A program made the position numbers and the translations under genes. A DNA stretch of 64,000 nucleotides from CAYZJD01 sp964483455. Lineage in GTDB: Bacteria > Acidobacteriota > Terriglobia > Bryobacterales > Bryobacteraceae. The stretch is from positions 1-64,000 of the forward strand of contig CAZACK010000004.1 in the NCBI GenBank assembly GCA_964483455.1. The letters run 5' to 3'. Below, piece after piece: positions 1-8,627 of the stretch. The notes beneath the pieces were generated by a model, which was given only the letters and a program-made list of their open reading frames with translations, had not been told where the DNA came from and made no database searches. Position 1 is the stretch's first letter; every line of letters starts with the position of its first letter.

Positions 1-215
1 AGGTCGAGGTCCGTCTCGGCGCCGTCGTCGGTGACGAACACCTCGCCGTGCTGGAAGGGGCTCATCGTTCCCGGGTCCACGTTCAGGTACGGGTCGAACT
101 TCTGAAGCGTCACCTTGAGCCCGCGGCTTTCGAGCAGGCAGCCGATCGACGCCGCCGCGATCCCCTTGCCCAGCGAGGAAACCACGCCGCCGGTGACGAA
201 AATGTACTTAGCCAT
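1..215 (-). CDS. pyrG: CTP synthase, N-terminal part (runs off the window)
   Basis: Makes CTP from UTP, ATP and glutamine, the last step of pyrimidine nucleotide synthesis. Only the first 71 residues are in the window. They carry the conserved N-terminus of the family: MAKYIFVTGGVVSSLGKG (dethiobiotin-synthetase-like P-loop), then KFDPYLNVDPGTMSPFQHGE and the acidic stretch TDDGAETDLD. Two ATG codons stand side by side (215 and 218). An AAGGAAGAG Shine-Dalgarno lies just upstream, and the ATG at 215 has the better spacing. It follows kdsB on the same strand after 87 bp, so the two probably share a transcript. Confidence 0.95.
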   Translation of the reverse strand, partial: MAKYIFVTGGVVSSLGKGIAAASIGCLLESRGLKVTLQKFDPYLNVDPGTMSPFQHGEVFVTDDGAETDLD

Positions 216-302
216 CATCTCTTCCTTGGAAAAACCAGTCCCTTTGGCGGCTGAAACTTCCTTCCCTCGTTGTCACCGCCGCTGCTGGATGTGAAAGGCG
301 CC

Positions 303-1046
303 TCATGCCTTCATCGGGAGTCTCGCCTCGACGAGTTTCGAGACGCGTTCCAGGTCTTCGGGCGTGTCCACGCCCAGGGATTCGTACGTCGTTTCGACAA
401 CGTGGATGCGATGTCCATTTTCCAGGGCGCGCAACTGTTCCAGTTTCTCGGCGCGCTCCAGCGGTCCGACGGGCATCCTCGAGTAGCCGAGCAGGAACTC
501 CCGGCGGTACACATACAGCCCGACGTGCTTGTAGTGCGGCGCCTGCTCGCCGCGGGGGAACGGGATCAACGACCGCGAAAAGTAGATGGCGTCGCCGGCC
601 AGATCGGTGATTACCTTCACAACATGCGGGTCGGACAGTTCCCTCGGATCCTCGATGCGCTTCTTGAGCGTGCCCATGGGCGCGTCCGTCCTGCGCAGCA
701 GCCCGTTGACGGCGGCGTCGATGGCGGCCGGGTCGATGAGCGGCTCGTCGCCTTGGATGTTCACCACCAGGTCGGCTGGTTCGACCGAGGCGACCTCGGC
801 AACGCGGTCGGTGCCCGAAGGGTGATCGGGACTCGTCATGCGAGCCTCGGCGCCGAAACGGACGGCTTCCTGAAAGATGCGCGGGTCGTCGGTGGCGACA
901 ATCACCCGGCGCAGCGAGCGTGCCTCGCCGGCGCGCTCGCAGACGTGCTGGAGCATGGTTTTGCCGGCGATGACGGCGAGGGCTTTTCCGGGGAATCGAG
1001 TGGAGGCGAACCGCGCGGGGATAACACCCAGAACCAACGGCAGCAC
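303..1046 (-). CDS. kdsB: 3-deoxy-manno-octulosonate cytidylyltransferase
   Basis: Activates KDO as CMP-KDO for lipopolysaccharide inner-core synthesis in the cytoplasm. The 247-residue length is normal for KdsB. The N-terminus GVIPARFASTRFPGKAL is the nucleotide-binding signature, followed by ATDDPRI, SPDHPSGTDRVAE and VVNIQGDEPLI, all typical of the family. The start is GTG at 1046, placed by homology; it has no Shine-Dalgarno, and a TATGAT hexamer lies 5 nt upstream, so the mRNA may be leaderless. Its presence indicates an LPS-bearing Gram-negative. pyrG follows downstream. Confidence 0.95.
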   Translation of the reverse strand: MLPLVLGVIPARFASTRFPGKALAVIAGKTMLQHVCERAGEARSLRRVIVATDDPRIFQEAVRFGAEARMTSPDHPSGTDRVAEVASVEPADLVVNIQGDEPLIDPAAIDAAVNGLLRRTDAPMGTLKKRIEDPRELSDPHVVKVITDLAGDAIYFSRSLIPFPRGEQAPHYKHVGLYVYRREFLLGYSRMPVGPLERAEKLEQLRALENGHRIHVVETTYESLGVDTPEDLERVSKLVEARLPMKA

Positions 1047-1051
1047 GACTG

Positions 1052-1057
1052 ATCATA
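1052..1057 (-). promoter_or_regulatory. Putative -10 box of kdsB (leaderless)
   Basis: TATGAT on the minus strand, separated from the GTG start of kdsB by only 5 nt. Transcription would start at or inside the start codon. No convincing -35 box is seen. Confidence 0.4.
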
Positions 1058-1110
1058 CCACAAGGCCCTGAGCGGCAGGGGCCGTTGCCGGATCAGATCG
1101 CGCGCGCTCT

Positions 1111-2046
1111 TTAGTAGAAATGAGCGACCTCGGCCTCGATGTAGGCCTCGTAGTTGAGACACTGAAACTCGTAGCGATACCCGGGCACGACTCCTTGAAC
1201 GAGGCGAGGGATGTCGGTCGGATCGGCGGGCAGGTGGTAGACGCAGATCGCCATCCGAGGCCGGAATTTCGCCAGGGTTTGTCGCGCGCCGGAGAGAGCC
1301 TGCTTTTCGGAGCCCTCGATGTCCATCTTGATGTGATCCACGCGCGGGAGTTTCAATTCCAGGACCAGCCGGTCGATGGTGGTCACCGGGACCTTGATGG
1401 AACCCGCCCCAGTGCCCGAAAGCAGACTGCCCTTGGTTGAATCGCCCCCGCTTTGACTGAAATCGAGAAGATCCTCTTTGTCCCAGACCCCTTTCGGGTA
1501 AACGATCACTTGACCGCCGGCGACTTCCCGGCTCAGGTTGCGTCGCAGGCACTCCAGGTTTTCCGGGGCTGGCTCGATCGCGATCACTGCCCTGGCGCCG
1601 CGTTTGAGCGCCTGTCTGGCGAACAAGCCAATGCCCGCGCCGCAGTCGAGCACCACGTCGCCCGCTCGCACACCACTTTGCGCGGTGGAGTAGATGTCGC
1701 GCGCCTGCTCGGCCAGTTCGTAGAGGAACGCCTCACGTAGAGTCGTGGAGTCCGAAGGGATCCAGTAAGATCCGAGCGGCGTCTCATAGAGGACCGGGCC
1801 GCCTGCTTCCCGTCGTACGAGCCGCGCCGCGCTCTTCATCCTTTGCCTGCCGGCGACCTGCAACGCCGTCACGCTCACCGATGCGATGGATTGCGAAAGC
1901 GTGCACGAACCGGTCCGCCCCTGAAGGTGAAAGGCAACGGCCCGGGCCTGATCCCATTTCTGTCTGACCAGGAGAGTGACAGGAACGGCTATGATCAAGA
2001 CGGCCGCGAGGCGGATGGCGAGGGCTGGATTCGTCTTTGAGGCCAA
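1111..2046 (-). CDS. FkbM-family SAM-dependent methyltransferase, membrane anchored
   Basis: Predicted O-methyltransferase of the FkbM family, which acts on sugars or small secondary metabolites; the substrate is unknown. It has a hydrophobic N-terminal segment (AIRLAAVLIIAVPVTLLV, about residues 10-27). The SAM-binding motif is VVLDCGAGIGLFARQALKRG near residue 130. The family-typical end of the fold contains TTIDRL and HIKMDIEGSEKQAL. The start chosen is TTG at 2046: a TACAAT hexamer lies 7 nt before it and the N-terminal helix begins just after. The frame stays open upstream to 2154, but that extension has no family resemblance. It lies upstream of kdsB on the same strand with only 64 bp between them. 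Confidence 0.8.
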   Translation of the reverse strand: MASKTNPALAIRLAAVLIIAVPVTLLVRQKWDQARAVAFHLQGRTGSCTLSQSIASVSVTALQVAGRQRMKSAARLVRREAGGPVLYETPLGSYWIPSDSTTLREAFLYELAEQARDIYSTAQSGVRAGDVVLDCGAGIGLFARQALKRGARAVIAIEPAPENLECLRRNLSREVAGGQVIVYPKGVWDKEDLLDFSQSGGDSTKGSLLSGTGAGSIKVPVTTIDRLVLELKLPRVDHIKMDIEGSEKQALSGARQTLAKFRPRMAICVYHLPADPTDIPRLVQGVVPGYRYEFQCLNYEAYIEAEVAHFY

Positions 2047-2053
2047 GCTCCGT

Positions 2054-2059
2054 ATTGTA
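2054..2059 (-). promoter_or_regulatory. Putative -10 box of the FkbM gene
   Basis: TACAAT on the minus strand, 7 nt upstream of the TTG start at 2046. It supports the shorter start and a near-leaderless transcript. Confidence 0.35.
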
Positions 2060-2496
2060 GCGTCTTGACACGCCGGTTCGCGGACCGTCTGGGTGCACCA
2101 AGCCTCCCCACTTCGGCGCGACGATGGTTCGCCGCAGCGCTGCGTATCAAACACAACGCCTCGGCATTAGTCCCCGTTGTGAGGACTTTTCAACCGGCTG
2201 GTTCGACCTGGCCATGACGCCGCCGGGGCGTGGAAAGCGGAGAGTCCTGCGATTTCCGTAGGGCGCGAGTCTCCATCCAGTCCGCACGTAGGGCACCGCT
2301 GCGGCCCCGTGACAAGCGCCCGATGACGGAGAGTTGATCGGGGACGGCGCCGAGACGGCCCACGCCTTCGACCGCAACCGCGCGGTCGCGACTACGAGGA
2401 CCGGCGAATCCGAAGCGATGTTGGCAACGGCCGATTGAATCAGCGGAAGCCTGGCGGTGGCGCCTTTCGCCGTACAACCTCCGGGCGCGCGCGCGG
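2060..2496. other. 437-bp stretch without a recognisable gene
   Basis: Both strands were read. The short open frames here are arginine/proline-rich, have no Shine-Dalgarno and show no family motif. No tRNA, hairpin-plus-T-run terminator or repeat is evident. It separates the FkbM gene from the NmrA-like gene, both on the minus strand. Confidence 0.5.
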
Positions 2497-3447
2497 CTAC
2501 TCCAGCGGAATGCGGTCTCTGTTTTGCGCGAGCCAGGCCGCGAAGGTCTGTAGCTCGGGATTGAGCGAACGGGCGAATTCCGGGTTGCGCGCGCCGCAGA
2601 AAACTTCCTGGAAATCGCGCTTGAACTGAAACATGTTTCCGAGGTCCTCGGCGCCGGGAAAGCCGAAGCCGCGGTAGACCTCCGGACTCACCGCGTTGTG
2701 GCGCACCTCTTGCCCCAGCGCGGCCGAGAGCGCGGCGGCCATTTCTGCCCCGGAGAGATGCTCGCCGGCTACCCCGACGGTCTTACCGATGAACTCCCGG
2801 CCCCGCTGGAAGATGCCGTAGGCGCACTTGCCGATGTCCTCGGCGGCGATGCCGGGCAGCTTCTTGTCATCCATCGGCAGCGTAAAGGCCAGCTTGCCGT
2901 CCGGGCCTTTCTTGGGCCCCATGCCGAAGTGGATCAGGTTGTCCCAGTAGAACGACGTCAGCAGGAACGTGGTGGGCACGCCCCGGTCGGTGAACAGGTG
3001 GTCAGCCTCGCCCTTACTGTCGAAATGCGGCACGTTGAACTTGCCCATGAGAACAGGCATGCGGCCGCTGCCGGCCGGGAGCCACCGGCGCGTGTCCTCC
3101 AAAGTGGACCAGATGACGTGTTGCAGGCCCGCGTGTTTGGCCGCCTGGGCCAGGTTGCCGGCCTGGGCGGTTTCCCTGTCGGGCGAAAAGTGGTCCCAGA
3201 AGAACGTGACGCAGAACGCTCCGTACGCTCCGGCGAACGCTTTCTTCAAGCTCTCCACGTCGTCGACGTCGGCTGCCACCACCTCGGCGCCCATCCTGAC
3301 AAGCTGTCTGGCCTTGTCCGAATTGACATCCCTCGTCAGCGCCCGCGCGGCGAATCCGCCCTCCGGGTCGCGCGAGATGGCCCGCACCAGACCGCCGCCT
3401 TGCGCCCCAGTCGCTCCGGCGACCGCAATGATCTTCTTGTCTGCCAT
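2497..3447 (-). CDS. NmrA-family NAD(P)-binding protein
   Basis: Atypical short-chain dehydrogenase-fold protein of the NmrA/HSCARG type. Members bind NAD(P) and often act as redox sensors or isoflavone-reductase-like enzymes. The start MADKKIIAVAGATGAQGGG gives the Rossmann glycine motif (GATGAQGG) at residues 9-16. A typical NmrA phrase follows at VVAADVDDVESLKKAFAGAYGAF. The usual SDR catalytic YxxxK is not clearly present, which fits NmrA members. The ATG at 3447 is preceded by GAGGG at good spacing, so the in-frame ATG further upstream (3489) is rejected. It is 316 residues long and appears to be monocistronic. Confidence 0.85.
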   Translation of the reverse strand: MADKKIIAVAGATGAQGGGLVRAISRDPEGGFAARALTRDVNSDKARQLVRMGAEVVAADVDDVESLKKAFAGAYGAFCVTFFWDHFSPDRETAQAGNLAQAAKHAGLQHVIWSTLEDTRRWLPAGSGRMPVLMGKFNVPHFDSKGEADHLFTDRGVPTTFLLTSFYWDNLIHFGMGPKKGPDGKLAFTLPMDDKKLPGIAAEDIGKCAYGIFQRGREFIGKTVGVAGEHLSGAEMAAALSAALGQEVRHNAVSPEVYRGFGFPGAEDLGNMFQFKRDFQEVFCGARNPEFARSLNPELQTFAAWLAQNRDRIPLE

Positions 3448-3576
3448 GTGTTTCCCTCTCTGTCTTCCCAGCTTGGTTGGGCCGGCCACGGAAAGATTCC
3501 GCGGCTGGTGAATGGCCTGTCCTGCTATCGAAAATACAACATCCCGGCAGCCGATTCTGCTCGCGCACCCGAAGGA

Positions 3577-3810
3577 TCAGGCCACGTGCTGGGCCCGGTA
3601 CTGGCTGAGGATCCGCTCCATCTGGTCTTTGAGGCGCAGCTTCATCTTTTTCAGCCGCACCTCCTCGATCTGCTCCTCGCCGGTCAGGTAGGGCCGCGAG
3701 GATAATTCCTCGAGTTGCTTCTTGTAGTCCAAGTGTTGGGATGCCAGACGGCGGAATTCCTCGTTCGTTTCCATCAGATGCGCTTTGAGCTCATCCTGGG
3801 TGAGTCCCAT
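3577..3810 (-). CDS. DUF465/YdcH-family small coiled-coil protein
   Basis: A 77-residue protein of the YdcH (DUF465) family, whose function is unknown. The family pattern is plain: a charged helical hairpin with HLMETNEEFRRLASQHLDYK in the first helix, LSSRPYLTGEEQIEEVRLKK at the turn and KMKLRLKDQMERIL in the second helix. A strong Shine-Dalgarno (GGGGAG) precedes the ATG. It stands alone downstream of rimI on the same strand. Confidence 0.85.
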   Translation of the reverse strand: MGLTQDELKAHLMETNEEFRRLASQHLDYKKQLEELSSRPYLTGEEQIEEVRLKKMKLRLKDQMERILSQYRAQHVA

Positions 3811-3970
3811 TCGATATTCTCCCCTTTACTGCTGGATGCTCGGATCGTTGCAGCCTGCGGCGACCTTGGAGTCGGTCTCAATCGGGCGTAGGCTCGGTGG
3901 GTCTTTCGCACTCCGTTCATTGAACCCGAAGTGGCGGCGGGCACCTACCAGCCCAGCCGTCACTTGCACA

Positions 3971-4402
3971 TTAACACGATTGCAGGGTCATGACAATACC
4001 GTCTTCCGGGGGTTTGTCATAGTACCTTTGCCGGATTCCGGTTTCGCGAAAACCCAAGGTGCGATAGAGGGCGCGGGCGGCCTGGTTTGACGCGCGCACC
4101 TCCAGGTGAATCGTGCGCGGCGCGTAGACGACGGCCTCCCGCAGCAGTCTGGCGCCGACGCCGCTCCGCCGAAACCGGGGGTCCACGGCGAGATTCAGGA
4201 TTTCGGCTTCGGCGTTGCCCAGCTCGCGCCACGTGACAAATCCCACGACTGCGCCGGCCTCGACCGCCACAAGACACTCGTACGACAGGTAGTTTTGGGG
4301 ATCCCACCGGGCGGCCTCGGGCGACGCCGCCTGGATGGCGTCGATCGCGGCAAGATCGCCTGCGACGGCCGGGCGAATCAGCGCTGTGCTTTTCTCGCCC
4401 AT
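3971..4402 (-). CDS. rimI: Ribosomal protein S18 alanine N-acetyltransferase-like GNAT
   Basis: GNAT-fold acetyltransferase most like RimI, which acetylates the N-terminal alanine of ribosomal protein S18. At 143 residues it is the usual length. It shows the acetyl-CoA pyrophosphate loop RRSGVGARLL (about residues 80-89), the preceding strand ILNLAVDPRFR, and the RimI-like end EVRASNQAARALYRTLGFRETG followed by RQRYYDKPPEDGIVM. Its start overlaps the end of the MFS gene by 25 bp, so they are cotranscribed. A small-molecule GNAT is possible, but the C-terminal motif favours RimI. Confidence 0.85.
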   Translation of the reverse strand: MGEKSTALIRPAVAGDLAAIDAIQAASPEAARWDPQNYLSYECLVAVEAGAVVGFVTWRELGNAEAEILNLAVDPRFRRSGVGARLLREAVVYAPRTIHLEVRASNQAARALYRTLGFRETGIRQRYYDKPPEDGIVMTLQSC

Positions 4403-5592
4403 GTCACGTCGCCTGACTGCGTGAGCCGGAGCACGGCGTAGGCCGCCAGCGCGGCGACCGACACCAGGAGAATGACCGGCCGGTACCCGTAGCGGTCAAT
4501 CAACCCGCCGATCCAGGGGGAAAACACCGCCTGCATCGCGCCGTAGGCGGCGGTCAGGAGGGATACGCTGAACGCCGCCCGCTCCAGGCCGAAGGCGTCG
4601 AGCGGCATGGTGTAGAGATTCACGCTGAATGCTGTGATCCAGAAAAAGCTGAACGAGATCGCGGCAGTGGTCAGCGCCGCCGCCGGCGTCCATGCGGCGG
4701 CGGCGGTCCCCAGCAGCGCGACCGCGCTGACAAGGCAGGCCCGCCTCCGCGCCGTCAGCGCCTCGAGCCCGGCGTTCATCCACCGCAGCGACAGCCAGCC
4801 GCCGAACAACCCGCCGAGATAGGCGAACAGCAGCGGAACCGGCGCCAGCCAGTTGGCTTCCGCAAGGCTCAGGCCGTGGGCCGACTGAAGGAATAACGTC
4901 GTCCAGTTCGTCCAAAGCGTGTACACGGTCATGCTGAGGACGTTGGCCGCGACGAAACCCCAGAGGCGTGCGTCGCGTAGTACGGCGGAAACCGGGATCG
5001 AGGGCTTGACTCGACTCTCTTCCGTCACAGGGGACCTGTTTGCTGTCCCCAACCACAGCGGAATCCAGAGGAAACCCAGCGTGCCGGTCGCCACGAACGC
5101 CCACCGCCATCCGTAATGCAGCGCGATGAACGTCGCCAGCGGCGGGGCGGCAATCGCGCCGAGGCTCAACCCGATCTGGTTGACCGCCGCTCCGAACGCG
5201 CGCTCCGGAGCGTGCAGGTACTTGTGGAACGCCTTGGCCGACGCGGGAATTCCGGAGGCTTCCGCGGCGCCCAGCAGAGCGCGGCAGCCGAGCAGGCCCG
5301 GGAGCCCCCGGACGAAGCCCGTCGCGATGCCGGCCAGCGACCACAAGGCCACGCCGGCGCAGGCGCCGCGGTTGAGCCCGAACCGGTCGATGAGCCACCC
5401 CGCGGCCGGCGAGCAGAGGGCGTACGTGATCGAGAATGCGGCCAGCACCCGGCCGTAGTCGGCGTTCGTGAGTTGGAACTCTTCCTTCAACAGAGGCGCG
5501 AGCGCGGCCAGGACTTGCCGGTCCAGGTAGTTGAGGGACGATGACAGGACGAAAACGCCGATCACCACCCAGCGGATCGGGACCGGCCGCAC
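4378..5592 (-). CDS. MFS transporter (hexuronate/anion-cation symporter type)
   Basis: Twelve-helix major facilitator of the anion:cation symporter family (ExuT/GudP-like), probably importing a sugar acid or other organic anion. Helix 1 with SLNYLDRQVLAALAPLLKEEF is the ACS signature. The loop 2-3 motif is GWLIDRFGLNRG, and ALLGAAEASGIPASAKAF matches the ACS helix 4 region. It is 404 residues long. The GTG start at 5592 directly abuts the TGA of the upstream TPR gene, which implies translational coupling, and rimI overlaps its end. The substrate cannot be told from sequence. Confidence 0.85.
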   Translation of the reverse strand: MRPVPIRWVVIGVFVLSSSLNYLDRQVLAALAPLLKEEFQLTNADYGRVLAAFSITYALCSPAAGWLIDRFGLNRGACAGVALWSLAGIATGFVRGLPGLLGCRALLGAAEASGIPASAKAFHKYLHAPERAFGAAVNQIGLSLGAIAAPPLATFIALHYGWRWAFVATGTLGFLWIPLWLGTANRSPVTEESRVKPSIPVSAVLRDARLWGFVAANVLSMTVYTLWTNWTTLFLQSAHGLSLAEANWLAPVPLLFAYLGGLFGGWLSLRWMNAGLEALTARRRACLVSAVALLGTAAAAWTPAAALTTAAISFSFFWITAFSVNLYTMPLDAFGLERAAFSVSLLTAAYGAMQAVFSPWIGGLIDRYGYRPVILLVSVAALAAYAVLRLTQSGDVTWARKAQR

Positions 5593-7290
5593 TCAGGGAA
5601 ACTCCAGCATGGCCGCCTCGCCGGAGGTTCCGAGCTTCTCGTCCGGCGCGGCATAATACTCGACGGCGATCTTCCGGGGCGGCTTCTGCGGGCCGCAGGC
5701 GAAGGTCTGCGCGCCTCCCACGATCACAATCGTGGCCGGATCCGCCACCAGAATCCGTGCGAGCTTGCGATCTTCGCCTTCGATGACGAGGCGGTATCGT
5801 TTCCCGAGACAGTCGATCTTCTGCAAGCGGCCGCAGAGCTTCAGGCGCGGACGGGGATCGTCCCACCAGGCCTCGACTTTGCGGCCAGAATCCGGCGCCG
5901 GGCCACCGACATTGGCCTTGGCTTCGGCCAGCCGGATCCGCCCCATCGCGGCCTGCTTCAGTTCCTCCAGTTCGCGGCGCTTTGCGTCTTCCTGACGCTT
6001 CCGGGCGGCGGCCTTCTGCTCTTCGAGATTCCCTCTCGCATCGACCCGCAGCTTGTGGATCCGCTCGCGTTCGGTGGATGTGGCGGCAGCCCGCTCCGCC
6101 GCCGCCCAAGCTTTGTCCGACTCATCGAACCTGTCGGCCGCCAGGGCAGCCTCGGCAAGCGCGAGCCAGTGGTCCGGATTCCTGGGATCGAGGGACGCGG
6201 CGGCCTTGAGGTGCGTGACCTTGCCGGCTGGATCGGAAGCAAGCCGGGCCAATTGGCGATGAGGGGCGGCCCAGCGGGGGTTCAGCTTCGCGGCTTGATC
6301 GAGTGCCGTTCGAGCTTTGGCGGCGTCCGCTTCGATCCTCGCATATTCGACCAGCGCTCTCGCGCCTGGCGCCTTTGCCTGCACGGCGGCGGCGAATTCC
6401 TCGTGCGCTTCGTCCTTGCGACCTTCGCGTAGGGCAAGCAAGCCCAAACCTTCGTGCGCCTCCGCCGGAGCTTCATTGCGGAGTGCGAGATAGGCCGCGC
6501 GGGCTTCGGCGGCGCGGGCCGGGTTGGCCAGCAGCAGATCGGCCAGCACCGCCTGCTGCCGCGCCTTCTCAACCGGCACCGGCCTGAAGTCTCGCTGAGG
6601 ATTGAGCGGCCTGCCGGAAACCGGCACGGTCGCGAAACTGCCTGCGGCCAGGTAGGCCTGCGCCTCCTTCTCGATCTCCGCGCGGAGCTTGCCGACGGAG
6701 TTTCGCCAGGCCGGCTCCTCGTCCACCCCGCGCTCCAGGTTTCCGACGAGCGCGCGCAGCTTGCCGTAGTACTCGTTCGTGACGGCGAGCAGGTGGGCCA
6801 TCGCCCAGCGCCTGGTTCGCTCCGCCGGCGGAGGCGGCTGCCCGAGCGTGATGCGGGGCCCTTCGATGACCAGCGTGGAGAAAACTTCCGCCAGCGCTTG
6901 CTCGATCTCGAGTGGCGGCTGATCGGACCCCGACCCGAGCAGGAGTAGAGACAGGTCCCGCATCAGAGCCGCGGGCAGTCCCGGCGATTCGACAAAGCTG
7001 CCGGTAAACGCGTCGCGAGCGAGCCCCAGCGCCGCGGACGACGAAGAGGCTGTCCTCTGCCGGGAGTCTTCGAAGACAACAACGCGGATGGGCCAGATTG
7101 TCCGTGCCTCCGGCTTCCCCGCCACCTGCGCCAGCGCGTGCCGGAACTGCTCCAGCCGACCCAGGGTCTCGCGCCCCGCGCGTTCCCCGGCATTGGTGAG
7201 CACCTCGAAAGGACCCGAGCGGTATTCGACCCATCGCTCGGCGGGGCGAAGCGTGACCGCGAGCAGAAGAAGGGGGAACAACCTCCGCAT
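5593..7290 (-). CDS. Secreted TPR-repeat protein
   Basis: A 565-residue protein with a cleavable signal peptide (MRRLFPLLLLAVTLRPAE) and tetratricopeptide-like helices over roughly residues 240-420 (for example AYLALRNEAPAEAHEGLGLLALREGRKDEAHEEF). A charged coiled coil follows (GNLEEQKAAARKRQEDAKRRELEEL, about residues 430-455). The C-terminal 100 residues resemble a small beta domain with KLCGRLQKIDCLGKRYRLVI. The N-terminal part is like putative metallopeptidase/DUF1570-type proteins of acidobacteria, but no HExxH was found. First gene of the TPR-MFS-rimI operon. Its ATG is only 22 bp from the divergent amidohydrolase start. Confidence 0.7.
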   Translation of the reverse strand: MRRLFPLLLLAVTLRPAERWVEYRSGPFEVLTNAGERAGRETLGRLEQFRHALAQVAGKPEARTIWPIRVVVFEDSRQRTASSSSAALGLARDAFTGSFVESPGLPAALMRDLSLLLLGSGSDQPPLEIEQALAEVFSTLVIEGPRITLGQPPPPAERTRRWAMAHLLAVTNEYYGKLRALVGNLERGVDEEPAWRNSVGKLRAEIEKEAQAYLAAGSFATVPVSGRPLNPQRDFRPVPVEKARQQAVLADLLLANPARAAEARAAYLALRNEAPAEAHEGLGLLALREGRKDEAHEEFAAAVQAKAPGARALVEYARIEADAAKARTALDQAAKLNPRWAAPHRQLARLASDPAGKVTHLKAAASLDPRNPDHWLALAEAALAADRFDESDKAWAAAERAAATSTERERIHKLRVDARGNLEEQKAAARKRQEDAKRRELEELKQAAMGRIRLAEAKANVGGPAPDSGRKVEAWWDDPRPRLKLCGRLQKIDCLGKRYRLVIEGEDRKLARILVADPATIVIVGGAQTFACGPQKPPRKIAVEYYAAPDEKLGTSGEAAMLEFP

Positions 7291-7296
7291 CCTTGA

Positions 7297-7320
7297 TACG
7301 ATTGTACGCGGTATGTACAA
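7297..7320. promoter_or_regulatory. Overlapping divergent promoter with inverted repeat
   Basis: Only 22 bp separate the two divergent start codons. A plus-strand TACGAT (7297-7302) lies 10 nt before the ATG at 7313. A minus-strand TACAAT (7301-7306) lies 10 nt before the ATG at 7290. A perfect 6-bp inverted repeat, TTGTAC (7302-7307) and GTACAA (7315-7320), straddles the plus-strand start codon. The -35 regions would lie inside the opposite genes. Confidence 0.4.
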
Positions 7321-8530
7321 ATCGCGACTCTCCCGCAGGACGATGCTCGTTTCCACGCTCGGCGCGGGCGCCGCCGCCACAAGCTGCGGGCCAGCTCCGG
7401 CGCCTCCACCCGCCCAGCCCGCCAAGCCGGTCTTGAACCTTCCGGACTTCCAGCCCAAGAGCATGCTGGTGGCGCCGGAAACCAAGATCGAGAAAGCGAA
7501 GTTTCCGGCAATTGACGTTCACACGCACGTATACATGTTCCCGAGCCTGACCCGGAAGGACGTGGGCGCTAACCCGGTGCAAATTCCCAAGGAGCAGCTC
7601 GACCGGATCGTCAAGTGGATGGATGAGCTCAACGTCCGCACGATGGTGAATTCCACCGGCGGCAACGGCGCAAACCTGAAGAAGACCATCGACGATTTGC
7701 CAGGACAGTATCCCGGGCGGTTCCTGGTGTTGACCGAACCCAACTGGGAGCGGATTGCGGAGCCGGACTATCCGAAGTGGCAGGCCGATGAAATCGAGCG
7801 GGCCAAGAAGGCCGGCGCCGTGGGGATCAAGATCCTGAAGCTTCTCGGCCTTTACCTTCGCGAGAAAGTGACGGAAGGCCCGCTGCTGAAGGTGGACGAC
7901 CCGCGGTTCGACCCGATGTGGGAGGCGGCCGGCGCGCTCGGCATGCCCGTTTTCATCCACACCGCCGATCCCGATGCGTTCTTCACGCCCATCGACCGGT
8001 TCAACGAGCGATGGGAAGAGCTGGGCGTCCATCCCGACTGGTCGTTCGTCGGCAAGGACTTTCCGAGCAAGCCGGAGCTGCTGGCGGCGCGCAACCGCGT
8101 TATCGAGCGGCATCCGAAGACGACGTTCGTCGGCCACCACGTGGCGAACCATCCTGAGAACCTCGGCGACGTGGCTGGATGGCTGGACCGGTATCGGAAT
8201 CTCCATGTGGAGACCGGAGCGAGGCTCGGGGAGCTTGGCCGGCAGCCGCGCACCTCGCGTAGGTTCATCGAGAAGTATCAGGACCGGGTGCTGTTCGGCA
8301 CCGACGCGACTCCGAACGCCGACAAGTATCCGCAGCAGGATCTCAAGCCCGAAATGTATCGCTGCTATTTCCGGTTCTTCGAGACCGAGGATGAATACTT
8401 CGATTACTCGCCGGCCCCTGTGCCGCCCCAGGGCCGCTGGAGGATCTACGGCATCGGCCTGCCGGACGGCGTTCTGAAGAAGGTGTACCACAACAACGCG
8501 GCGCGGCTGTTCGCGTTGAAGGCTGTGTAG
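7313..8530 (+). CDS. Tat-exported amidohydrolase-family metal-dependent hydrolase
   Basis: TIM-barrel hydrolase of the amidohydrolase-2 (ACMSD-like) family, 405 residues. The N-terminus SRLSRRTMLVSTLGAG is a twin-arginine signal, and ATSCG gives a possible lipobox at Cys-26, so a lipoprotein in the periplasm is likely. The metal ligands are visible as the HxH motif in AIDVHTHVYMF, FIHTAD, VGHHVAN and the final Asp of LFGTDATPNA. Many acidobacteria carry several such paralogues; the substrate is not predictable. It is divergent from the TPR operon. Downstream it faces a convergent glycosyltransferase. Confidence 0.8.
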   Translation: MYKSRLSRRTMLVSTLGAGAAATSCGPAPAPPPAQPAKPVLNLPDFQPKSMLVAPETKIEKAKFPAIDVHTHVYMFPSLTRKDVGANPVQIPKEQLDRIVKWMDELNVRTMVNSTGGNGANLKKTIDDLPGQYPGRFLVLTEPNWERIAEPDYPKWQADEIERAKKAGAVGIKILKLLGLYLREKVTEGPLLKVDDPRFDPMWEAAGALGMPVFIHTADPDAFFTPIDRFNERWEELGVHPDWSFVGKDFPSKPELLAARNRVIERHPKTTFVGHHVANHPENLGDVAGWLDRYRNLHVETGARLGELGRQPRTSRRFIEKYQDRVLFGTDATPNADKYPQQDLKPEMYRCYFRFFETEDEYFDYSPAPVPPQGRWRIYGIGLPDGVLKKVYHNNAARLFALKAV

Positions 8531-8627
8531 GGCGTTACACTACAGAGACACGGGAGGACACGGAGGAGATCGAGTGAAGAGCCCGTGCCGCTGGCGCAGC
8601 AGCGAGCGGGAAGCTGGCGGGTGGCTG

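Noticed and set aside
6569..8491. Long minus-strand frame spanning the amidohydrolase and part of the TPR gene
   Set aside because: It crosses two well-supported genes in the wrong frame and has no domain.
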